A stretch of 64,000 bases of DNA. It comes from Exiguobacterium sp018617385 (lineage in GTDB: Bacteria > Bacillota > Bacilli > Exiguobacteriales > Exiguobacteriaceae). Location: positions 62,001-126,000 of the forward strand of contig NZ_JACSKA010000004.1 in the NCBI RefSeq assembly GCF_018617385.1, given 5' to 3'. A model generated the notes under the pieces. The model ran no database searches. It was given only the letters and a program-made list of their open reading frames with translations, and was not told the DNA's origin. Shown piece by piece: positions 52,430 through 61,264 of this stretch. Both the position numbers and the translations under genes were made by a program. The stretch's first letter is position 1, and each line of letters opens with the position of its first letter.

Positions 52430-52990
52430 TTACACTTCCATGATTTCTTTTTCTTTAATTGCTGCAGATTCATCAATCTTCTTGATATACGAATCCGTCA
52501 ACGTTTGAACGTCATCTGCATATCCGCGGAGATCGTCTTCTGTTAACTCGCCATCTTTCTCGAGTTTCTTCAAGTTTTCGTTTGCATCACGACGTACGTT
52601 ACGGACAGCGACCTTCGCTTCTTCTGCGTATTTTTTCGTGACTTTAACTAATTCTTTACGACGTTCTTCCGTCAATGCAGGAATCGCCAAACGGATGACC
52701 GTACCGTCAGATGATGGAGACAAGCCGAGGTCTGCCTTTTGAATCGCTTTCTCCACTTCAGAAACCATCGACTTATCCCATGGTTGAATCAAAAGTAGAC
52801 GCGCTTCTGGTGTATTGATGTTTGCCACTTGATTGAGTGGTGTTGGGACACCATAGTAATCAACTTGGACAGGATCCAAAATCGATGCGCTGGCACGGCC
52901 AGTGCGAAGCGTTCCAAAATCACGTTTAAGTGAAGAATGCGCTTTTTCCATTTTTTCTTCAGCTGTTTTCAATACTTCTTTGACACTCAT
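52430..52990 (-). CDS. frr: Ribosome recycling factor
   Basis: A 186-residue three-helix-bundle protein that splits post-termination ribosomes with EF-G. GRASASILDPVQVDYYG (about 32-48) and the C-terminal DDVQTLTDSYIKKID are typical. It overlaps pyrH by ATGA, so the two are co-translated. Confidence 0.97.
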   Translation of the reverse strand: MSVKEVLKTAEEKMEKAHSSLKRDFGTLRTGRASASILDPVQVDYYGVPTPLNQVANINTPEARLLLIQPWDKSMVSEVEKAIQKADLGLSPSSDGTVIRLAIPALTEERRKELVKVTKKYAEEAKVAVRNVRRDANENLKKLEKDGELTEDDLRGYADDVQTLTDSYIKKIDESAAIKEKEIMEV

Positions 52991-53712
52991 GAATTGACTC
53001 CTCCTACTACCGTCCCGATATGTTCCCCGAGAACGACACGTTTAATGTTACCTTCTTCAAGCAATGAGAATACAATCAATGGAATGTGGTTGTCCATACA
53101 AAGTGACGTCGCTGTCGAGTCCATGACTTGAAGTCCATCCTTTAAGACGTCAAGGTAAGACAGCGTATCGTACTTCACTGCCGTCGCATCCAATTTCGGA
53201 TCGGCTGAATAGACGCCGTCCACATTGTTTTTACCCATTAAAATGACATCAGCTTCAATTTCAGCCGCACGGAGGGCAGCTGTCGTGTCCGTTGAGAAAT
53301 ATGGGTTACCTGTGCCGGCCGCAAAGATGACGACGCGTCCTTTTTCAAGATGACGCATTGCGCGACGACGAATGTATGGTTCAGCAACTTGTCGCATTTC
53401 AATTGATGTTTGGACGCGCGTTTGGACACCGTACGTTTCAAGGCTATCTTGAAGAGCAAGTGAGTTCAATACAGTTGCGAGCATACCCATGTAATCTGCG
53501 TTTGCCCGATCCATCCCGAGTTCACTACCCGTCTTTCCACGCCAAATGTTTCCGGCACCTACAACAACGGCGACTTCTACACCCATCTCGATCAATTCTT
53601 TAATTTGACTTGAGATTGAGTTTACAATGTTAGGGTCGATCCCGTAACCTTGATCTCCAGCGAGCGCTTCTCCACTCAATTTTAACACAATTCGTTTATA
53701 TTTCGGTTCCAT
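52987..53712 (-). CDS. pyrH: UMP kinase
   Basis: A 241-residue hexameric kinase of the aspartokinase fold. KLSGEAL (about 11-17), VVVGAGNIWRG (about 49-59) and GTGNPYFSTDTTAALRA (about 131-147) bind substrates. The AGAGGAGG site lies eight bases after the T run of the tsf terminator, with no room for a promoter. Confidence 0.97.
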   Translation of the reverse strand: MEPKYKRIVLKLSGEALAGDQGYGIDPNIVNSISSQIKELIEMGVEVAVVVGAGNIWRGKTGSELGMDRANADYMGMLATVLNSLALQDSLETYGVQTRVQTSIEMRQVAEPYIRRRAMRHLEKGRVVIFAAGTGNPYFSTDTTAALRAAEIEADVILMGKNNVDGVYSADPKLDATAVKYDTLSYLDVLKDGLQVMDSTATSLCMDNHIPLIVFSLLEEGNIKRVVLGEHIGTVVGGVNS

Positions 53713-53733
53713 AACTTTGCCTCCTCTTGCTTG

Positions 53734-53790
53734 AAAAAAGGGAACACGCTCCCTTAACGAACTAACTCAAGGTTATACAGACGTGTTCCC
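53734..53790 (-). terminator. Long-loop terminator between tsf and pyrH
   Basis: A 9-bp perfect GGGAACACG / CGTGTTCCC stem with a 33-base loop that contains a second small stem (CCTT/AAGG), then six T on the minus strand. Confidence 0.8.
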
Positions 53791-53822
53791 AATTTTAGTT
53801 GTATCACAGATTGTGACACAGA

Positions 53823-54704
53823 TTATTTTTTAAGTTGGTTCATAACTTCTTCAGCAAAGTTCTCTTCACGTTTCTCCATACCTTCTCCTACTTCGAAGCG
53901 TACGAACGAGTTGATTTTTCCGCCTTTTGATTCTACGTACTTACCAACTTTGAAGTCGCTGTCTTTTACGAACGTTTGGTCAACGAGGCAGATTTCCTCG
54001 AAGTACTTGTTCATACGACCAGCAATCATCTTCTCAACGATGTTAGCAGGCTTGCCTTCGTTGAGTGCTTGCTCAGTCAAGACTTTCTTCTCGCGGTCGA
54101 TTTCTTCAGCTGATACTTCATCGCGTGTCGCGTAAAGTGGGCTAGCTGCAGCAACGTGCATTGCAACGTCTTTAGCAACTGTCTCGTCAGATGTGCCGTC
54201 GATTACAACGACTGACCCGATGCGACCACCCATGTGGAGGTACGTGCCGAATACTGCATCGTCAGCTTTTTCAAGAACAGCTACACGACGGAGTGAGATT
54301 TTCTCTCCGATTGTAGAAGCTTCTTCTTGGATGTACGTTTCAAGTGTTTTACCTGCTTCGTACTCAGCCGCGAGTGCCGCTTCTGCAGTTGTTGCGCCTG
54401 ATGCGAGTACTGCTTTTGCTACGTTGTTCACGAGTGTTTGGAACTTCTCGTTCTTCGCAACGAAGTCTGTTTCTGAGTTGATTTCGACGAGCACAGCTTT
54501 GTTGCCTTCAACTGCTACTGCTGTCAAACCTTCAGCGGCGATACGATCACCTTTTGCTGCTGCTTTAGCGATTCCTTTTTCGCGAAGGAAGTCGATTGCT
54601 GCTTGCATGTCACCGTCTGTTTCAACGAGTGCTTTTTTGCAATCGAGCATTCCTGCTCCTGTTTTTTCACGAAGTTCTTTTACCATTGCTGCTGTAACTG
54701 CCAT
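53823..54704 (-). CDS. tsf: Translation elongation factor Ts
   Basis: A 293-residue nucleotide exchange factor for EF-Tu. KELREKTGAGMLDCKKAL (about 9-26) and SETDFVAKN (about 76-84) are the two family signatures. Length is typical. It lies behind rpsB, separated by two hairpins. Confidence 0.97.
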   Translation of the reverse strand: MAVTAAMVKELREKTGAGMLDCKKALVETDGDMQAAIDFLREKGIAKAAAKGDRIAAEGLTAVAVEGNKAVLVEINSETDFVAKNEKFQTLVNNVAKAVLASGATTAEAALAAEYEAGKTLETYIQEEASTIGEKISLRRVAVLEKADDAVFGTYLHMGGRIGSVVVIDGTSDETVAKDVAMHVAAASPLYATRDEVSAEEIDREKKVLTEQALNEGKPANIVEKMIAGRMNKYFEEICLVDQTFVKDSDFKVGKYVESKGGKINSFVRFEVGEGMEKREENFAEEVMNQLKK

Positions 54705-54738
54705 CGGAAATTCCTCCTTGTAAAACTAACGAATTTTA

Positions 54739-54760
54739 AGAAAAAGCACAGGGCTTTTTG
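54739..54760 (-). terminator. Second hairpin between rpsB and tsf
   Basis: AAAAAGC / GCTTTTT stem with a CCTGT loop. It is weak, and it lies between the strong terminator and tsf. Confidence 0.45.
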
Positions 54761-54772
54761 ATTACATGTCCT

Positions 54773-54808
54773 AAAAAAAGGTGATAAAAGGCTTTCCCTT
54801 TATCACCT
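54773..54808 (-). terminator. Terminator between rpsB and tsf
   Basis: AGGTGATAAA / TTTATCACCT, 10 bp perfect, followed by seven T on the minus strand. Confidence 0.92.
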
Positions 54809-54821
54809 ATTGTCTCACTGA

Positions 54822-55562
54822 TTACTCAGCTTCTGTAGCTTCAGCTTCTGTCGCTACAGCTTCTTCAGCAACTTCTTCTTCACCTTGCTTCGCTTCGATG
54901 ATTGCATCAGCCATCTTCGAAGTGAGCAATTTAACTGCACGAATTGCATCGTCGTTCGCTGGGATTACGTAGTCGATTTCGTCTGGGTCACAGTTTGTGT
55001 CGACAATCGCAACGATTGGGATGTTCAATTTGTGAGCTTCCGCGATTGCGATACGCTCTTTACGTGGGTCAACGATGAAGAGGGCGTCAGGCACACCAGG
55101 CATGTCCTTGATTCCGCCGAGGAACTTCTCAAGACGAGTCATTTCTTTCTTCAAGATGATGACTTCTTTCTTAGGAAGTACTTCGAACGTGCCGTCTTCT
55201 TCCATTTTTTCGAGTTGCTTCAAGCGGTTAATACGCTTTTTGATTGTTGAGAAGTTAGTGAGTGTTCCACCCAACCAACGCTCGTTAATGAAGAACATTC
55301 CAGAACGGATTGCTTCCTCTTTGATTGTATCTTGAGCTTGTTTTTTCGTACCAACGAAGAGGACGTTTCCGCCTTCTGCCGCGAGTTCACGAACAAAGTT
55401 GTAAGCTTCGTCTACTTTTTTGACCGTCTTTTGAAGGTCGATGATGTAGATCCCGTTACGCTCTGTGAAGATGTATTTCGCCATTTTTGGGTTCCAACGG
55501 CGTGTTTGGTGACCGAAGTGTACACCAGCTTCAAGCAATTGCTTCATTGAAATTACTGCCAT
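54822..55562 (-). CDS. rpsB: 30S ribosomal protein S2
   Basis: A 246-residue protein. LLEAGVHFGHQTRRWNPKM (about 9-27) and the ALFIVDPRKERIAIAEA region (about 160-176) are invariant S2 signatures. The C-terminal tail is Glu/Ala-rich and has imperfect ATEAE repeats. It has a strong promoter and a structured leader. Confidence 0.98.
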   Translation of the reverse strand: MAVISMKQLLEAGVHFGHQTRRWNPKMAKYIFTERNGIYIIDLQKTVKKVDEAYNFVRELAAEGGNVLFVGTKKQAQDTIKEEAIRSGMFFINERWLGGTLTNFSTIKKRINRLKQLEKMEEDGTFEVLPKKEVIILKKEMTRLEKFLGGIKDMPGVPDALFIVDPRKERIAIAEAHKLNIPIVAIVDTNCDPDEIDYVIPANDDAIRAVKLLTSKMADAIIEAKQGEEEVAEEAVATEAEATEAE

Positions 55563-55676
55563 GATAAATTTCCTCCTTGTGGTTTAAAAAAGTCCTCCGC
55601 CTCGTTCATTGTTGTATTCCGACCTTTCGGCACCGAGGAATATCATCCCGAGACGTGTGTGATGTGTTTAACACCG
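55563..55676 (-). promoter_or_regulatory. Structured leader of rpsB
   Basis: A leader of about 110 bases between the promoter and the gene. It contains GTGTTAAACAC, and the CTCGGTGCCGAAAGGTCGG hairpin region. S2-responsive leaders are known in other bacteria. Whether this one binds S2 is not shown. Confidence 0.4.
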
Positions 55677-55682
55677 AGAATT

Positions 55683-55711
55683 ACTATAGCATATGTCACG
55701 AAATCCGGCAA
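55683..55711 (-). promoter_or_regulatory. SigA-type promoter of rpsB-tsf
   Basis: TTGCCG (55706-55711), 17 bases, TATAGT (55683-55688), starting four bases after the swrB stop. Confidence 0.85.
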
Positions 55712-55714
55712 CTC

Positions 55715-56107
55715 TCACTTTTTACGAAGTTTCGCATAAAGCGCAAGCTCGCCCTCGCCTTTTCCGAGGATACGGGCAGCGTCCCGCACGGAATGTCGCA
55801 ACAAGACATCGTCCACGTCGATTGACGCGGACGGGGTCGTCTCTTCTGTCGCCTCTACGACCGTTTGGACGGACGCATTGACAACGGGTGTTGGAGCTTC
55901 CTCTCGTTGAACCACGTTCGAACGTTCAACGGGTTCTTGAACGACGAGGTCGTTCATCGACTCCATAAATGAAAGAAGCAACGTTTCGGTCTCTTGCTTC
56001 TCTCGTTCGAGCCGTTCGACTCGTTCCTGAAGCGCTTGGACTTGTCGGTAGCCGAATAAAAAAACGTAAGCAACCAAACAAGCTGTGATCACATATACAA
56101 TATACAC
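55715..56107 (-). CDS. swrB: SwrB-like membrane protein (YlxL)
   Basis: A 130-residue protein: one N-terminal membrane helix (about 3-20), a coiled coil (about 22-48, RVERLEREKQETETLL), a variable acidic linker, and a short C-terminal helix-turn-helix-like segment (SVRDAARILGKGEGELALY, about 106-124). The same layout and the place between sigD and rpsB match B. subtilis SwrB, which promotes assembly of the flagellar type III export apparatus. Sequence similarity could not be measured, so the call rests on layout and synteny. Confidence 0.75.
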   Translation of the reverse strand: MYIVYVITACLVAYVFLFGYRQVQALQERVERLEREKQETETLLLSFMESMNDLVVQEPVERSNVVQREEAPTPVVNASVQTVVEATEETTPSASIDVDDVLLRHSVRDAARILGKGEGELALYAKLRKK

Positions 56108-56119
56108 TTGTTCATCTCC

Positions 56120-56890
56120 TTACGATGTCTTTTCTTCTAAATAGGACCGACCGAGCGCGTGTTTTAATGTCTTCAACGCTTTGGAATGAATTTGCGAAAT
56201 CCGTGATGTTGACAGTTCGAGCACTTCCCCAATCTCTGTCAACGTCAGTTCGTCAAAGTAAAACAAAGAGACGACGAGTCGTTCTTTTTCGGATAAATGG
56301 TCGACCTCTGCAGCCAGCACGTCAATCAATTCGCGTTGTAATAATGTATCTTCAGGCTTTTCAGAATCCGGGTCGAAATACGTGACAGACATGACTTTCC
56401 CTTCTTCTTGCAACGTCACGGCCTCATCAATCGACAACATATTGGCAAAGTACCCTTCCGCCATCGTTCGTTCGATTTCTGCAATCGGTAAGTCGCATGC
56501 CGAAGCTAACTCGCTCTTCGTTGGAGCACGATGTAACGACTGTTCAAGCTGTTCTGCCACGTGATCGATTTTTTTTACTTTTTCTCGAACCGACCGAGGT
56601 AACCAATCCACTTTTCGTAAACCGTCGATAATGGCTCCACGAATCCGAAACGCAGCATACGTATCAAATTTATTATTGTGCTCTGGATCATATTTCATAA
56701 GGGCATCGTACAATCCCATGTAACCCAAACTTTTCAATTCGTCGCGTTCGACGCTCTTTGGAAGCGTCACGATCATCCGTTGTACGTGGTAGTGGATGAG
56801 AAACTCGTAATGTGCTAGTAATTCGTTTGCTGTATCCATATCACGGTCCATATTCCAGCGATCCCACAACTGTGTAAGATGAGTCGTCAT
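56120..56890 (-). CDS. sigD: Flagellar sigma factor SigD (FliA family)
   Basis: A 256-residue sigma-28 factor for late flagellar, chemotaxis and autolysin genes. Region 2 (about 22-95, with YDPEHNNKFDTYAAFRIRGAI), region 3 and region 4 (about 195-245, ELTLTEIGEVLELSTSRISQIHSKAL) are present; region 1.1 is absent as expected. Near the end of the fla/che operon, as in B. subtilis. No SigD-type promoter was recognised inside the window. Confidence 0.95.
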   Translation of the reverse strand: MTTHLTQLWDRWNMDRDMDTANELLAHYEFLIHYHVQRMIVTLPKSVERDELKSLGYMGLYDALMKYDPEHNNKFDTYAAFRIRGAIIDGLRKVDWLPRSVREKVKKIDHVAEQLEQSLHRAPTKSELASACDLPIAEIERTMAEGYFANMLSIDEAVTLQEEGKVMSVTYFDPDSEKPEDTLLQRELIDVLAAEVDHLSEKERLVVSLFYFDELTLTEIGEVLELSTSRISQIHSKALKTLKHALGRSYLEEKTS

Positions 56891-56902
56891 GTCGATCCCC
56901 CC

Positions 56903-57388
56903 TTATAGTTCTTTCGTACCCACGCTCACCGTCCGAATCGACAAGACGGATGTTGCGACATCAAATTCGATCGTCCGCCCGTTATGTCCGCCGCAATCTT
57001 CTGCCACGAGCGGAATACGATGGACTTTTAATGCTTGACGGATCGCCTCGGCGTTTCGCTCACCGATTCGCATCGCTTCGTTCTCATATTTAAACTGAAA
57101 CATCTGAGCGCCGCCTGCCATCTTCGCTTGCAGTCGCGTCGCCCCTTCTCGTTTCAATGAATGGACGAGTGCATCGATGGCTGTATCTGCGTATTTTCCT
57201 ACTTCAATCGTCTGGTTCTTACGAGCAATCGTCGAGTCCGGCAACATGACATGTGCCATCGCCGCCAATTGGAGGCGGGTGTCATACAAAATGACACCCA
57301 CACATGACCCGAGCCCGGCTGTACGTAGCCGATTTGGTGCGGTCGTCTGCTTCCATTCGGCAATGCCGATTTTTAATACATCAGCCAT
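56903..57388 (-). CDS. cheD: Chemoreceptor glutamine deamidase CheD
   Basis: A 161-residue deamidase of chemoreceptor glutamines and partner of CheC. The catalytic set Thr23, Cys29 (GLGSCVGV) and His46 (MAHVMLP) is present at the spacing of B. subtilis CheD. The ATG at 57388 gives MADVLKIGIA; it overlaps cheC by eight bases, a sign of linked translation for two proteins that form a complex. Confidence 0.94.
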   Translation of the reverse strand: MADVLKIGIAEWKQTTAPNRLRTAGLGSCVGVILYDTRLQLAAMAHVMLPDSTIARKNQTIEVGKYADTAIDALVHSLKREGATRLQAKMAGGAQMFQFKYENEAMRIGERNAEAIRQALKVHRIPLVAEDCGGHNGRTIEFDVATSVLSIRTVSVGTKEL

Positions 57389-57980
57389 TGCCAAGCAACC
57401 GTTCTTGAATCCGTTTGAGCGACCCATGTGTCGGTAGGAACAACACATGTCCTGCGCTTACTTTTTGATCGATCATAAATGTCGTGTCGATATAGAGCGC
57501 CGCGTCTTCCTCAGGTTGGACGGACGTGACGACAAATTCAACGATTGAACCCGCCATATCGATGGCCGTTGCCGGCACTTGAATCATGATTGGTGTCTGT
57601 AACCAGTCACCTAGCGCCCGTGCATAAGCACCACTCATGATATTCCCGACCTCTTCCCAAGCCGATTGACCGAGCTCATCAAATGAATCAAATGAATACG
57701 GCATCCCAATCAAGGTCGAAACCATTTGCTCGGCATCTTCCACGGCGAACAAAATGAGGATCATTCCACGAATGTCACCATCTAATTCCAATAAGACCGA
57801 GGCAACATGTCGTTCCGGACCGCCGACTCGCTCTGGTAAATAAGTGATTGGTTCCATTTCGGCAGAAGACACGGTAATGTTCACCGGTTTCGAGAGCATG
57901 GCGGACAAAGCAGTCGCCGCATGTCCAGACCCTATATTTCCCAGTTCCTTTAACAGGTCTTGTTCAAACTCACTCAGCAT
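57381..57980 (-). CDS. cheC: CheY-P phosphatase CheC
   Basis: A 199-residue phosphatase with two active-site helices, each with ExxN: E12-L-G-N15 and E110-V-G-N113. It dephosphorylates CheY-P and is stimulated by CheD. The ATG at 57980 follows GAGGAA inside the end of cheW; it overlaps cheW by 11 bases. Confidence 0.93.
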   Translation of the reverse strand: MLSEFEQDLLKELGNIGSGHAATALSAMLSKPVNITVSSAEMEPITYLPERVGGPERHVASVLLELDGDIRGMILILFAVEDAEQMVSTLIGMPYSFDSFDELGQSAWEEVGNIMSGAYARALGDWLQTPIMIQVPATAIDMAGSIVEFVVTSVQPEEDAALYIDTTFMIDQKVSAGHVLFLPTHGSLKRIQERLLGNG

Positions 57981-58404
57981 ACTGTTCCTCAAACAACGCG
58001 TTCGCATCGAGTAATGAGAAGAGTTTATCTTCTCCTTTTGCGATCGCTGTCAAATGTGCCGAGAGCATATCGCGGCTTGATTCCGGAATCGGTTCGATGC
58101 GTACTTCGTCGCTTTCCACGACCTCATTCGCACGGTCGACGATAAATCCGGCATCTCCTTGATTCAACGAGGCGATCAGGATGCGTGTCTCATCCGTCGG
58201 TTCGATTTCTTCGTAGCCGAGTCGTAAGCGAAGGTCGATGACCGGCGTGACGACACCACGAAGGTTGATGACCCCTTTCACATGTGACGGTGCGTTCGGC
58301 ACCCGCGTGATCGGCTGAAGTCGCTCGATTGAACGGACCGACTGTACGTCGATCCCATACGTATTTTCTTCAAGTGAAAAGACTACCCATTTCTGTTCCA
58401 TCAA
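57970..58404 (-). CDS. cheW: Chemotaxis coupling protein CheW
   Basis: A 144-residue SH3-like adaptor that links chemoreceptors to CheA. VRSIERLQPITRVPNAPSHVKGVINLRG (about 23-50) is the standard CheW core. It follows cheA after nine bases. Confidence 0.95.
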   Translation of the reverse strand: MMEQKWVVFSLEENTYGIDVQSVRSIERLQPITRVPNAPSHVKGVINLRGVVTPVIDLRLRLGYEEIEPTDETRILIASLNQGDAGFIVDRANEVVESDEVRIEPIPESSRDMLSAHLTAIAKGEDKLFSLLDANALFEEQYAE

Positions 58405-58413
58405 TATTCCTCC

Positions 58414-60405
58414 TTAAAAGAGATCGTTACTATCTACGATAAGGGCGACGCGACCGTCACCGAGAATGGTCGCACCAGAGATAGCCGGAATCCCTTCAAG
58501 ATACGTACCGAGCGGTTTCATGACAATTTCTTGTTGACCGATCAAATCATTGACGACGACGCCGACGAGTTTGTTGCCTTTTCGAACGACGACGACCGGG
58601 AATTGCGTTTTCGTCTCGGATTCGATGCCAAACATTTCTTTCAAGTAGACGAGTGGGACCAATTGACCACGGAAGTCGAAGACTCGCTCACGGTGTGCCG
58701 TCAAAATGTCCGCTTCATCAAGTAATGTCGTCTCAAGGATTGACGTCAATGGAATCGCATACGATTCATCTCCCACTTGAACGAGCATCGCCGAGATGAT
58801 CGAGAGGGTGAGCGGTAAGCTGACTTGGAACTTCGTGCCCTGTCCCGCAACCGTCTCTAAAGAAACGACGCCACCGAGTGACTCGATTTTATTTTTGACG
58901 ACATCGAGTCCGACACCGCGTCCTGACAAGTCAGTGACCACGTCTGCCGTCGAGAAGCCCGGAGCAAAAATCAGCATCGCCAATTCGTTCTCAGACATCG
59001 ACGTCGCTTCTTCATCTGTGATTACGCCGCGCTCCAACGCTTTCGAGCGAACCTTGTCGACGTTGATGCCGGCACCGTCGTCCTCGATTTCAATGAAGAC
59101 ACGGTTTCCGCCGTGATATGCACGGAGTGCAAGCATGCCCTGCTCCGGTTTTCCGGCTTGAAGACGCACTTCCGGACGTTCGATACCGTGATCGATGGCG
59201 TTACGGATCAAGTGGACGAGCGGATCGCCAATTTCATCGATGACCGTGCGATCGAGTTCTGTTTCCGCACCTGAAATGTCCAACTGGACTTTTTTATGGA
59301 TTTCTTTCGCAACCGAACGCACCATCCGTGGGAAGCGGTTGAACACTTGTTCGATCGGCATCATCCGGAGCGTCAAGACGAGTGATTGCAACTCGTTCGT
59401 GCCCCGCTTGATTTTTTCGACCGTTTCATTCAATTCCGGTTGACCGACTTCATCCGCCAAGCGCTCAAGGCGTCCACGGTCAATGATGAACTCTTCAAAC
59501 AAGTTCATTAGACGATCAATCCGTTCTAAGTTGACGCGAATCGTTTTTGCTTGTGCTTGAGCGGCTACTTGCTCTTTCGTATCTTTCGCTTCTTCCTTGT
59601 CCGAGGTAGCTTGGACGACAGGCTCAGGCGCAATCGTCTCCGCTGTCACAGCAACTTCTGGCTCACTGACCGCTGTTTCCGTAAACGCATTGACTTCGAC
59701 ACGCTCCACTTCCGATACTTGAGCGATGGCATGTTCAATCACTTCTTTCGTCTCTTGCGACAAGAACAAGACGTCGAACGATAAGTCAAATTGCTCTTGT
59801 TCGATTTCTTCTGTCTCCGGATGTGTGCTGACGACCTCACCGAGTTCTTGAAGGCGATCGAATACCATATACGCCCGGGCCGCTTTCAAGACGACCGCGT
59901 CAGACAGTTTGACTGTGATTTGATACGCCTCAAAGCCTGTCTGTTTGGCTTGCTCGATGACCGAGTTCGTATATAGATCAATCTCAAACGTGCTCGTCTC
60001 TGACGTTTTTTCGACTGCGACTTCTTTCCCCCCGATGAAGGATTGGAATGCGGCGACCGTTTCGGATACATCCACGTTCGCGCCTTGTCCTCCGCTCTCG
60101 ATGTCCGCAATCATGTCCTCCATCTGTTCCATGGCGATGAACATCGTATCCAACAAGAGTTGGTTACTTTCCTTTTTGCCACCACGGACGAGGTCGAGTG
60201 CGCTCTCCATCTCATGCGTCAAGTTGGCAACGCGCTCGTACCCCATCGTCGAAGACATCCCTTTTAATGTGTGCGCGGACCGGAAGATCTCCTGTACAAC
60301 ATCCGCCCCACCCGATTGTTCTAATTTAAGTAACTGTGTGTTGATTGATTGGATATGTTCTTGGGATTCATCTAAAAACAACCCTAAGTATTCATTCACG
60401 TCCAT
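58414..60405 (-). CDS. cheA: Chemotaxis histidine kinase CheA
   Basis: A 663-residue kinase. P1 with the phosphorylated His45 (SAHTLKG), P2 (about 140-260) for CheY docking, P3 dimerisation helices, P4 with HLIRNAIDHGIE and GRGVGLDVVKNKI, and the CheW-like P5. It would phosphorylate CheY. In B. subtilis cheB lies just upstream, between ylxH and cheA; here flhG is directly followed by cheA. Confidence 0.96.
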   Translation of the reverse strand: MDVNEYLGLFLDESQEHIQSINTQLLKLEQSGGADVVQEIFRSAHTLKGMSSTMGYERVANLTHEMESALDLVRGGKKESNQLLLDTMFIAMEQMEDMIADIESGGQGANVDVSETVAAFQSFIGGKEVAVEKTSETSTFEIDLYTNSVIEQAKQTGFEAYQITVKLSDAVVLKAARAYMVFDRLQELGEVVSTHPETEEIEQEQFDLSFDVLFLSQETKEVIEHAIAQVSEVERVEVNAFTETAVSEPEVAVTAETIAPEPVVQATSDKEEAKDTKEQVAAQAQAKTIRVNLERIDRLMNLFEEFIIDRGRLERLADEVGQPELNETVEKIKRGTNELQSLVLTLRMMPIEQVFNRFPRMVRSVAKEIHKKVQLDISGAETELDRTVIDEIGDPLVHLIRNAIDHGIERPEVRLQAGKPEQGMLALRAYHGGNRVFIEIEDDGAGINVDKVRSKALERGVITDEEATSMSENELAMLIFAPGFSTADVVTDLSGRGVGLDVVKNKIESLGGVVSLETVAGQGTKFQVSLPLTLSIISAMLVQVGDESYAIPLTSILETTLLDEADILTAHRERVFDFRGQLVPLVYLKEMFGIESETKTQFPVVVVRKGNKLVGVVVNDLIGQQEIVMKPLGTYLEGIPAISGATILGDGRVALIVDSNDLF

Positions 60406-60424
60406 CTCATTTGCCTCCCTGTCG

Positions 60425-61264
60425 TTATACTCGGTTCCACTGTTTTCGTAAGTTCCCCATCAAACGGTCCATCAAGTGACGTGGTTTTGGAGGCGTACCC
60501 GTAAGCGTTGTCAAAATTCGTTCGAGGCGCCAGCTAATATCACTCTTTCGGTTGTATTGATAAAACGGGACTTGGGCGATGACTGCCTTTCTGACAGATG
60601 AGTCGTCTGGTAGAAAGCCGAGGAATCGAATCGTCTTATTTAAAAACTGTTTACATGCGACTTCCATCCGTTCGAAACATTGAAGGGCTTCCTCGCCGGA
60701 CTGGGCTCGGTTGACGATGACGCCAAGCGGCAAGTCCGGGTACTGATGGTGCACCAGTTTCGTATATGCATAACCGTCCATGAGCGAGGTAGGTTCTGGA
60801 GTCAAAATCAAGAACATCTCATCGCACCCCGCGATGAACTGGAGTGAGGTGTCCGTCGCTCCAGCCCCCATGTCGAACAGGACATAATCATATTCGGTCA
60901 ATACTTCGAGTTCTCGCATGAGAAATTGCATGTCATCATCTGAGAGATGGACGAGTTGGTCCTGCCCACTCCCTCCATGTAATATATCGACACCATATAC
61001 ATTTTTCTGAACAGCTGCAGCCAATGGAATACGAGCTTTGACGGTCTCAATCATCGTTCTGGACTTCATGGCATTCATCAAGATGTGCACATTGGCCATA
61101 CCGATGTCAAAGTCGACAATCAACACCCGTTTTCCGAGTTCAGCTAGGGCGATGGCCGTGTTTACACAGACGTTCGTCTTTCCGACCCCGCCTTTCCCAC
61201 TCGCAAAGGCGATTGTCGTCGGATGGGCATCATTGATTGCTCTTAAACGCCTTGCTTGGTCCAT
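60425..61264 (-). CDS. flhG: MinD-like ATPase FlhG (YlxH)
   Basis: A 279-residue P-loop ATPase that, with FlhF, sets flagellar number and place. The N-terminal DQARRLR (2-8) is the motif that activates the FlhF GTPase, and the deviant Walker A is KGGVGKT (24-30). The ATG at 61264 has AAGGG eight bases upstream; the GTG at 61273 is less well placed. It overlaps flhF by 22 bases. Confidence 0.92.
   Translation of the reverse strand: MDQARRLRAINDAHPTTIAFASGKGGVGKTNVCVNTAIALAELGKRVLIVDFDIGMANVHILMNAMKSRTMIETVKARIPLAAAVQKNVYGVDILHGGSGQDQLVHLSDDDMQFLMRELEVLTEYDYVLFDMGAGATDTSLQFIAGCDEMFLILTPEPTSLMDGYAYTKLVHHQYPDLPLGVIVNRAQSGEEALQCFERMEVACKQFLNKTIRFLGFLPDDSSVRKAVIAQVPFYQYNRKSDISWRLERILTTLTGTPPKPRHLMDRLMGNLRKQWNRV

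Noticed and set aside
53734..53790. Riboswitch or PyrR-type attenuator ahead of pyrH
   Set aside because: No conserved binding loop or alternative antiterminator was seen. A long-loop terminator explains the structure.
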